From Coprinopsis marcescibilis (taxonomy: Eukaryota; Basidiomycota; Agaricomycetes; Agaricales; Psathyrellaceae): a stretch of 64,000 nt of DNA. This document shows positions 56,152 through 64,000 of the stretch, in pieces. Every line of letters begins with the position of its first letter. Position 1 is the first letter of the stretch. The position numbers were made by a program, and so were the translations under genes. Where the stretch lies: positions 1 to 64,000 of the forward strand of contig ML210257.1 of the NCBI GenBank assembly GCA_004369085.1. Direction: 5' to 3'. Under the pieces are notes generated by a model, which worked only from the letters and a program-made list of their open reading frames with translations, was not told the DNA's origin and did no database searches.

Positions 56152-57531
56152 ATGGAAGAGCTCTATAATTCGCCAAACTACAAGGAAGCCACTACTTCTC
56201 GGGGCTATACTTATCGCTACTATTGGTCACCTCCCTTGACTCCAGCGAAGCCGACACTCCTCTTTGTTCACGGATTTGCATCGTTTTCAGCCCATTGGAT
56301 GCATCAAATCAAGTTCTTCGAGGCGGAGGGGTATGGGCTTGTTGTCCCTGACATGTTGGGCTATGGGGGTACGTCTTGTCCTTTAGAGCTCGAGGCATAC
56401 GGGTACACACTGCAAGCAAGGGACCTTATCGATATCCTTGATGCGGAGCACTTGAAAACTAACGTGATTGCTGTCGGTCACGGATGGTTCGTCGACATTA
56501 ATGCACCAGCCTAGTCAAATGTTTTGCTAACGCTGAGCTCTATAATGCCAGGGGGTCATCTACTGTCACTAGACTTGGAAATTTATATCAAGACAGGTTC
56601 CTGGGGTTTGCGTTCTGTCTCGTTGGGTATATGCCTCCCAACACAATGTTCACGTACCAACAGACAAGAGAAGCGGTGCGTTGACCATTATTCATATGTT
56701 AGCAGCACCTGAGCTATAATCAGTGGGCCCGAGCTTCAGGTTATGACCAAGTTGGCTACTGGTTCGTGGTTTTGCAAGAGTCGAAATTCACTCCGGGCGC
56801 TTACACGGATCCTGTATCAAAAGGTCGTTCTTGGCGTCTCCTAGGGCCCCTGAACTCCTCCGACAACACGTGCGTCTTTCTTCCACATTAATGTCACAGT
56901 TTATCGAATTAATGACATACTGTAACATACAGGCAAAATCATTCTGGGATATGGCATGGCCCAAAGAACCTTCTGTTCACAGCTTCATAAAACCTGAAGG
57001 CTCGTTAGAGAAGTTTCTGGAGTGGAATGGGTCAGCACCTCGCGCAAAGTACATATCCGATGCAGTAAGTGATCACACCCTAGAAAAAGTGAAAGTTGAC
57101 ACAAAATCAATAGGATGCAAAAACGACAGAAGCTCTGTTTGCGAAGCGTGGTTGGTGGGGTCCGCTCGCTCACTTCAGACTCGAGGTCACAGGCGCCATA
57201 CGGGAGGATGGCAGAAGTGGGTTATTTCCTCGTATAGAGGCTGTAATGCCGCTAATACGTCTCACTGCATCCAGAAGTGCCGCTGCAAAACTATACTATT
57301 TACAGACCGGTCTTATTTGTGGAAGTCTCAAAGCATCAGGAGATTATCCCGGATGTCGTGAGGATGCCAAATTTCCGATATTGTCCCAATCACACAAAGA
57401 AAGTGCTCGAAACTGGACCATGGGCATTCTTGGAGGCGCCGCAGGAATTCAACATAGCTCTGAAGCAGTGGGTAGAAGCGCGCACATTATCCCATTTGTT
57501 TATGATAGTAGATTACCCTGTCGTGTTTTAG
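56152..57531 (+). CDS. epoxide hydrolase-like protein lacking catalytic residues (EH3)
   Basis: Third copy of the EH1/EH2 family, starting MEELYNSPNYK. All exons join in phase at the same places as in EH1 and EH2, and no stop or frameshift is seen in about 350 codons. Yet each active-site residue is changed: oxyanion HGFP is HGFA, nucleophile GHDWG is GHGWG (GGA in place of GAT), the acid Asp of AHDPIVVP/AQDAVAIP is His in KHQEIIP, and catalytic His of GHWAFLEA is Pro in GPWAFLEA. Scaffold segments remain close to the paralogues (VVPDMLGYGGTS, NLYQDRFLGFAF, SPRAPELL, RAKYISDA, ENYTI-like QNYTIYRPVLF). The C-terminus is extended by about 16 residues (TLSHLFMIVDYPVVF). It cannot act by the family mechanism; a non-catalytic role or an early pseudogene are the options. 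Confidence 0.82.
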
Positions 57532-58202
57532 TGCCCACGCAACCCCCAGCTGCAACAGGAGTGATACCTTACTGGGTTGTAAGTACCGGAGATACGATAT
57601 CTCAATACGCACACGCAAGTTAACCTGAAAGATGGGTAGATGCCCACTGACAAGTACTTGGTCTAGAATTAGAATTTCATTGTCTGCTTAGCAAAAATAA
57701 TGAAGCCAGTTGTCTTTCAGCACAATTGCCTTCTCGCAGTATAAAAGGAGATGCAGAAGGAATTTCTGCGGTAAAACCGTACGAAACGACTCAACAGCTC
57801 TATATAAAGTGGCAGAGAGCCTAGGCTTGATGCATGGGAACTCAGCCCAAGCAGTCGCTCGATCTCTATGCAAAGTATTAGTATTATTGTCCATTTTGCT
57901 CGTGCAATTCTGTTTGCTTAAATAACTTAATCATTCGCATTGACTGCGATGTACCCGCAACCCAGCGTAAAACCAACCCAAAAATTGATTATAAACGCGC
58001 CAAGACAAACGCGCTATGGACGCGTCGCGTAGTATTGCCCAGTGCCAAGCGGACTGAGAAATCAAATTCCCACCATGGTTGGTGAGCGGCAGCCTTTGTC
58101 ACGGTCAGCGACGACGACCACGAACGACCACGAACGAGCCACTGGCGACTTTCCCTCATATACACCCCCATGCTTTGAAATTGTTTTAGGGAATCCTTGA
58201 CT
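57532..58202. promoter_or_regulatory. EXO1 upstream region
   Basis: A 670-bp spacer holds the EH3 3' end and the EXO1 promoter. A short tandem (ACGACCACGAACGACCACGAACG) near 58115 is the only pattern seen. Confidence 0.3.
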
Positions 58203-61140
58203 ATGGGGATCTCTGGCCTTTTACCTGCCCTCAAATCTATTGAGAGACGCAAACAGCTCAGCAATTTTGCTGGCCAAACCATCGCTATAGACGGCTACGG
58301 ATGGTTGCACAAAGCAGCCTATACATGCGCGGCGGACGTCGCGACAGGCAGGCCCACAGCCAAGTAGGTCCCCATTTTCAGCCCCTGGAGGCTTATTAAA
58401 ATTGTGCTCGCACTGACAGGTGTTTTCTTTGTTCTTGCAGATACGTAGAGTACGTGATGGAACGAGTACGTCTGTTGCGCCACTTCAAGGTTGAGCCGTA
58501 CCTTGTATTTGACGGGGGAGAACTGCCAGCAAAGAAGGGAACAGAGTCGAAGCGTCAAGAGAAACGTACTGAAAACCTCGCCCGCGCCAAAGCCCTTGAT
58601 GCCCAAGGAAAATCCAGTGAAGCATACGAGTACTACACCAAATGTGTCGATGTCACTCCTCAAATGGCGTATCAAGTCATCAAGGTGATTGACCATGCCC
58701 ACTGTACCTCGTTTAGTTAACTTATAGCAGTTCAAAAGGCATTGAAGGTAGCGAATGTGGAATTCGTGGTGGCACCATATGAGGCCGACGCCCAGCTCGC
58801 GTATCTCGAACACAAAGGCGTGGTCAATGGCGTCCTGACTGAAGACTCAGATCTCCTGGTGTTCGGGTGCCAGAACGTCTTGTTCAAACTCGACTCAAAC
58901 ACGTCCTCTGCGGTGCAGATCTCGCGGAAGGATTTTGCGCGAGTATGCCCACCGGCCGCAGGTATCTCCCTTGTGAACTGGTCGGACGCTCAGTTTCGCG
59001 CAATGGCCATCCTCAGTGGCTGCGACTATCTACCCAGCATCCCAGGCATTGGCCTCAAGACGGCGTGCAACTTGTTGCGAAAACACAAGACGGCCGAGAA
59101 AGTGGTGAAGGCGATTCTAAGAGAAGGAAAGAAGAAGGTCCCAAACAATTATTTGGAGAAATATCACCTTGCAGACAAGTGTTTTCAACACCAAAGGGTA
59201 TACTGTCCTGTGGCGAAAGAGTTGGTTCATCTCAAACCCGTAGAAGACCAGGAGGGATGGACGAAGGAGTTTGATGATTACTGTGGAGGGTGAGTCTTTC
59301 CCTTCGCATTCTACGACAATTTACCCATGCATCTCCAGCAACATTGAACCCGAAATGGCACAGAAGCTCGCTCGAGGGGAGGTGGACCCCGACACATTGC
59401 TACCTATGGTAGATATCAACCCAAATTATAGACCTGGCACTGGAGCCAAGCCGTTGTCTACCAGCAAACAGCCCAATCAGAAGGGTAAAGCGAAGGAAGC
59501 CAAACCTGCTCCCAACGGGGGAATCTATAGCTTCTTTGGTAACGTGTTGTTAACCATTAAATGCATTTGCAACACTCACAAAAACCACAGGACCTAATCC
59601 TATTATCCCGCGAGAGGAGAAGCCTTCTAGGAAGGCCGTAGCACTCCCCATAAAGCAGCAACCCAAGAATAGTTCCACCGGGAAGGCGAGCGGGAAACGC
59701 ACACTTGCAGATGTCATGGATGAAGACATCGCACGCAAGAAGCCCAAGCAACGTCAGAGCACGCCTGGCAATTTTTCAACGCAAAGCAAGTTCTTCCCAG
59801 TCCCGCACCCGATAGAAGGGAGTCGCAGACACAGTTCCGGAGCATACGCTGGCCCTTCCCGACTCCGCGACCAGAGCCCTGAGAAGGAAAACGTTGTCCC
59901 TGAAGATATGAAACAACCGGCTGATGAGCCTGATAGCTCGGAAGTCTCTCTATGCGCCCAACGGTACACCTCGGAGCTTGATCTCGATTTCGACGACCAC
60001 GACATGGACCCTCAAGTAGAGCAAGAAGATGGCTACATATCTCCTATGGCGCCTTCTTCCCCTTCACGAGACGTGCAAGACCTTTCCTCGCCGGTTCACT
60101 CTGCTGAGAACACCCCTCGCCGACAAAACAACCAACCCGAGTCAATTCGCAATCAGTCAGGCTTTCGGCCCTTTCAGAGGGATGCAAGAGTTGCAGGAAA
60201 TGAACAAGATATCGTGGAAGCCCTCTCGAGTCCCACTTCGGCGAACAAGCCCAGCCATCGGTTTCGGAGTTACTCTCCTCGCATTGTGTCTTCTCCTATT
60301 ACTTATGCGGACGGATCTCCTCAAGTGCTTGGGGATTATGGTCAACGGCGGAGTGCTTTTGTAGACCTTGGAGAGATCCTGGTTGAGGATACACCTGTGG
60401 CCAAACGTTTGTTCACCGCTGCCACAGCGGGACCTTCATGTTCTGCCTCTGTCAGTGGTGTTGCATTGGACTTGCGAAGTACCCTGGGAATTGGTAGGGG
60501 GAGGGAGGCGATTGTGGTCTCTGACGACTCCGCGAACTCCAGCTACACTGCTACACCCCCCAGTGCTTCTCCTCCAACACCACTTGAATATGCAATCCAG
60601 GACCGCAGAGTGGTGATCGACGTCGACGAATTGGATATCGTTGAGATAGAGGAGAAGAGGTTGATAAAGGCACAAGTGAGGAAGGAGGACTTCTTGCAGA
60701 GCTTCAGCTACAAGCCCAAAGAGAAGTTGAAGACAAACCGGGTGAACAAGTCTACTCCCCCGCAGCCAACGGGGAAAGGGAAGACCAAGGGAAGTGTCGC
60801 TGTGCCATCGAAGCTGAAGAGAAGCAACACGAATATTACGCCCAACGGTCAATTTTCGTTCGGGAAGGTAAATGTTGGCCGTTTGACCACACCCGCTATG
60901 TCCTCACCGGCGCAGGGCAGGTCTCGGAAAGCTGGTGGCACGTCTGGTAAGAAATCCCCGACTATTCTCTCGTTCTGGCAACCCCAGCGGGTAGAAAGAA
61001 CGGAACCCATTGTGGTTCCCGACAGCGACGACGAGATTGTCTCGGGGGTTTCCCCTGTCGCGATCAGGAGGCATCACGGTGTTGATGTTGCGGTTGATAG
61101 TGTTGCTAAGAGCAAAGGCCGCCTTGCTCAATTCCAGTGA
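58203..61140 (+). CDS. EXO1: exonuclease 1 (5'-3' exonuclease, mismatch repair and resection)
   Basis: A nuclear 5'-3' double-strand DNA exonuclease and flap nuclease used in mismatch repair, end resection and meiosis. Starts MGISGLLPALKSIERRK; Gly-2 is required in this family. The XPG N domain has IAIDGYGWLHKAAY and VFDGGELPAKKGTE; the XPG I domain has VAPYEADAQLAYLEH and TEDSDLLVFGC; the helix-two-turn-helix has AILSGCDYLPSIPGIGLKTACNLL. These carry the metal-binding Asp and Glu residues. Intron joins: AK|YVEYV, VIK|ALKVANVEF (acceptor CAAAAG, because the nearer AG breaks phase), CGG|NIEPE and FFG|PNPIIP. The C-terminal 470 residues are disordered, with basic patches and repeated Ser-Pro, as expected for partner binding; an SFF(G) and ILSFWQPQR segments resemble PCNA or MLH binding motifs. 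Total about 760 residues. Confidence 0.92.
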
Positions 61141-61491
61141 GAGGACTCCCTTCAAAACGCAATTGTGTGGAGCTGACTGCTCTGCCGTGCAGATACCGCC
61201 CCTGAACGACACCAACCACATCCACCCCTCATTTCTGATACCTGTTCTTGCTTTTATCCCCCTCATTGCTTTCGGGTACTATACTTCACCCTTGGATTGG
61301 CCACTTGTCATCATCATCTAGGTGAAGATTGAATATCAACCGGATTATTCTATGTGTTTAATGTGTAGAGTACTCAGTAAACCATACCCTCAGATTCTAG
61401 AAAAACACTGTACAGTATTAGTTAACAAATGTTATGTTTCCGAGCGATAAACACGTACGAAATCTGCAATAAAATCTTCCCTATCTTTGTA
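61141..61491. other. EXO1 3' region
   Basis: A 350-bp spacer between convergent EXO1 and PIG-P genes. No gene was found. Confidence 0.4.
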
Positions 61492-62128
61492 TTATAAATG
61501 CTTCTTATGTTGGATATCTTGTCTGCCGACATGTCGTTGGTAGAGCACCTTGTTGACCATGCCGATGGGTATATCGTATAGCTCGGGGAGAGCACCTGGC
61601 TTTGTGGATTCCAAATAGACGTTTCGGCCGCATTGTGGGTCAGGGTATATCACGCAGTCGTCTATGGAAACGATGGGGTCGAAGAATAAGCGTCAGGGTC
61701 AGCAAAACCGTCCGCGACGACGAACCTGTAATGCTCCTCATTTCATCTAGTGAAGGTGTTCCAGCGAGGGCCAGCGTCAGGTATGCGAAATATGTAAACA
61801 ATACACCCATAACCGTCCAAGCAGGTAGTAGTATTGCCCATTCCCTGTTCACTCAATAAGTCAAACGGCACATAAAACGCAAACATGCAAAGGCACACCT
61901 GTTCGGATACCAAGTTATCCCAGTCCATATGATGAACTCGTCCGGCAAGATCGCCCACAGCAGATAAATAATAAAAAGGATATATGTCGATGTCCATGCT
62001 ACGAAGCCATAGAATTCAGCTGCACGACTGCGGTGTTCTGGAGGGGGCCAACGATGAGCGACATTGGTTTGTGACGTGGGTGAGGTGGGCTGGGTTTCTC
62101 CGAAAATGTCATGTATCTTGGTTGCCAT
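61492..62128 (-). CDS. GPI GlcNAc-transferase subunit P (PIG-P)
   Basis: Subunit of the ER complex that makes GlcNAc-PI, the first step of GPI anchor synthesis. The start is MATKIHDIFGETQPTS at 62128; an upstream frame begins without ATG. The PIG-P domain is clear: EFYGFVAWTSTYILFIIYLLWAILPDEFI, a first membrane helix, then GITWYPNR|EWAILLPAWTVMGVLFTYFAYLTLALAGTPSLDEM, a second helix with the invariant YP-x-REWA and GTPS motifs. After a final intron comes DDCVIYPDPQCGRNVYLESTKPGALPELYDIPIGMVNKVLY and the end QHKKHL. Length is about 175 residues. Intron borders were set by phase (AAC AG|G GAA; ATT ACA G|AC GAC). A (GTG)n microsatellite lies about 70 bp upstream. Confidence 0.92.
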
Positions 62129-62531
62129 AAGGCATTTCTTGCAGGCGGCCGACAACAGTGACGCAGAACGGCCTGCAGAGCGACAGTCCCTGGGACTGTG
62201 GTGGTGGTGGTGGTGGTGGTAGAGACAACGAGAGATTGCGCGAAGATCCCACGCGACAGTTTGATGGCCATTGGGACCGATTTAGAGGTGGACGTACTCA
62301 TCGCTTAGAAAATCAATTGGAATTACAGTTACAGGGAGGAAAGGTCGAATATACAAATTATGCAGAGGTATCGCTACAGACAGAGAAAGTGCAGAGTAGG
62401 TATCGCATTACAGAATTCCCGTACGAGAAAGATTATAACCAAAATAACGTAAAGAAACCCAGAGCAAAAACCAAAGCCGAATAACAGGGTAGGTTCTTAA
62501 GCAAGAACTGCAGCATAGGATGGGGGCTAAT
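62129..62531. promoter_or_regulatory. PIG-P upstream region
   Basis: This 400-bp stretch is the 5' flank of PIG-P and the 3' flank of the RRM protein gene. It contains a trinucleotide repeat. Confidence 0.3.
62198..62220. repeat. (GTG)n microsatellite
   Basis: 23 nt of perfect GTG repeat, nearly eight units, in the PIG-P upstream region. Confidence 0.9.
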
Positions 62532-64000
62532 CTAAGCGGTGAAGCCCGAAAAGACGTGACTAAAGCCACCATGGGTGCGGCGAGAAGTATGGCCTTGGTT
62601 GAAATGGAACATGTTGCGAGGAGAACCTGCACCAGACCTAACGGATAGTAGTCATAAGGAGAACGAAACACACTGGAGGTCAATTCGTACCTCGAAGAGG
62701 GTGCGGTAGACCTTCCTTCATAGCGGTCTTTGAGTCCGTTGGAAAAGGGAGCAGGGGTGGCTGCACGCGAACGAGAACCTTTATAGCCGTAGTAGTCTCC
62801 AGATCGAGGTGAATCAGAAACCGCACGAGTGAGGGCACTGTGCCCAAAGAAAGGCGAGGAGGTCCTTGAAGGATACAAAGGGGCCAAGTCGTCGAATCCA
62901 GAGTCTATCACCTCGGATCCTGGCCTAAGGTCTCGAGCATTGTCCATTCCAATGGGATGTATGAAATGAATTTCCAGTCGCCTCATTGTGTCGTAGCGCT
63001 GACCATTCAAAAGATTTCGAGCTTCCATAGCAGCATCAGTAGTCCCATATTGGACAACAGCAGAGACGGTCTCCGAAGTAGCGATCTGAACAGTTTCGAG
63101 TTTTTCTATGCTTCCGTACGGGCAAACAAGAGGATGTATGTCTTGAACCTGAGAGAAAAGCATCGCAGGCAGATTGTTAATGAGGATGGCTGCAGTGGGT
63201 AAAGGGCTGATGACGATAGAGAGCGGATCGGAGTTCGTGAGCACTGGCGAGTATTCAGAACAATCAGAGCTAGATGACGAGTTGGTTGGCCTTTCCAAGT
63301 GAGTAGGGACTGAGATTTGGGAAGGTCGGGCGTCTAGCAGCATCGTGCGATCTCCGCCGTCGAGAAATCCTGAATTCGAGTTAGAAAATGTGGTATATAC
63401 CGTGTAAAGAATTGAACTCACCTTGAGATCGCTGCACAACAGCCCAGGATACGTCAATTGTATGACCCCTACGTTGCTGAGTATATAGCGCGTAGATTCA
63501 CAGGGCAAATATGCTCACTTGATCTGAGTTCGAGTGAGCGCCGTCAATGCTCTTCTCGCCTCCTCGTGTGTCGACATGACTACAAAGCCGCGTCGGCGAG
63601 AAGAGTTGTCCACGGTGGCGAGAATGACATTGTGAACCACAGTTCCATAGCGAGAGAAAAGCGCAGTAAACTCAGTTCTGCTGATATTTGAATTTCGGGT
63701 TTCTCAAGGAAATGGAGGTACCGACTTGGTCAGTGCGAAAGGAAGTCCAAGCACATAGAGGTTACGACGATCGTCCGTGGAGTTCCTTGACCTTCGTTGT
63801 GGAGGTGAATAAGATCTGTATGATTCTGCCGTTCTTTCGGATGCCAATGAAAACTGGTGAATAGGCATATACCTTGGAAATGCGACCTGCAACGTGGTCC
63901 CGCTCATCGAGTAGCCATTCATGCACAACGCTTTACTAATAACAGTGGCTTGTCACTATCAGACGCGGAAGAAAGCGCGTTCCTACTTACAGAGCTAAAT
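62532..64000 (-). CDS. RNA-binding protein with several RRMs, 5' part beyond the window
   Basis: It enters from the right edge. The exon ending in LCMNGYSMSGTTLQVAFPR looks like the last strand of one RRM. A second RRM follows with RNP2 NLYVLGLPF and RNP1-like RRRGFVVM; its end GHTIDVSWAVVQRS comes after an intron. A third, more divergent RRM has ILINNLPAML and VSAVVQYGTTDAAMEARNLLNG. Then a low-complexity Ser/Arg/Tyr-rich tail follows. The end is read through a 51-nt intron (GAG|GTACGA ... GTTAG|GTCTGG), giving SGAGSPRNMFHFNQGH and GFSHVFSGFTA with stop at 62532; without it the frame runs to 62408 with hydrophobic nonsense-like text. Probably binds mRNA or pre-mRNA; the specific orthologue is not assigned. 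Confidence 0.8.

Noticed and set aside
4080..57531. A single biosynthetic or degradative gene cluster joining AA9, EH, P450, MAPEG and MFS genes
   Set aside because: Core backbone enzymes are absent, housekeeping genes interrupt the set, and several members are dead. Proximity alone is not evidence for a pathway.
61530..61555. GTTGGTAGAGCACC string resembling a tRNA D arm
   Set aside because: It lies inside PIG-P coding sequence (reverse reading of VNKVLYQRH) and no T arm or acceptor stem can be formed.
62408..62531. Longer C-terminus of the RRM protein by read-through of the last intron
   Set aside because: The extension is hydrophobic and unlike the preceding tail. A 51-nt intron with good borders gives a natural end at 62532.

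Overview
The window is nuclear DNA from a filamentous fungus, most likely a wood- or litter-decaying basidiomycete (Agaricomycetes). The genes are split by many introns of about 45-70 nt with GT...AG ends and some exons under 30 nt. The gene families also fit: AA9 lytic polysaccharide monooxygenases, pogo-like transposases with long coiled-coil tails, single-pass membrane proteins with lectin-like ectodomains, a plasma-membrane proton ATPase, MAPEG and P450 proteins. No species is claimed.

Layout. 1-3.4 kb: two divergent pogo-type transposases from different subfamilies, one cut by the window edge and one lacking its N-terminal DNA-binding part. 4-9 kb: AA9 region with an intact gene on +, the complex I subunit NDUFB7, a decayed AA9 copy and an intact AA9 gene on -. 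9-18 kb: epoxide-hydrolase-like gene EH1, an F-box/LRR pseudogene, a second AA9 pseudogene, an F-box/LRR-like hypothetical gene and a MAPEG gene. 18-24 kb: gene-poor. 24-27 kb: the H+-ATPase gene. 29.6-32.3 kb: a cytochrome P450 with one frameshift. 32.6-33.3 kb: a 712-bp MITE with 35-bp inverted ends and TA duplications. 35-37.6 kb: EH2 and a secreted beta-carbonic anhydrase, convergent. 41-43 kb: an F-box/LRR pseudogene related to the one at 11.5 kb, in inverted orientation. 44-48 kb: two tandem lectin-like membrane proteins, then tRNA-Thr(AGT). 48-57.5 kb: a two-span membrane protein, a TPR-like protein with a myristoylation-type start, an MFS transporter and EH3. 58-64 kb: EXO1, PIG-P and an RNA-binding protein with several RRMs that runs off the window.

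Functional picture. Core housekeeping genes (NDUFB7, PMA1-type ATPase, EXO1, PIG-P, tRNA-Thr) are interspersed with fast-evolving families that duplicate and decay: four AA9 copies (two dead), three alpha/beta hydrolases (one with an intact frame but all three catalytic residues replaced), two F-box/LRR pseudogenes and mobile DNA. AA9 enzymes, secreted carbonic anhydrase, P450, epoxide hydrolases and MAPEG fit extracellular lignocellulose attack and handling of the resulting compounds. Nothing shows that they form one co-regulated cluster.

The most unusual items are the catalytically stripped EH3 gene, the precisely delimited MITE, and the stop codon that overlaps the last intron donor in all four AA9 copies. 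No CRISPR, operon or other prokaryotic feature is present. Exon boundaries were read by eye from splice signals, reading phase and paralogue comparison, so small exons may be off by a few bases.
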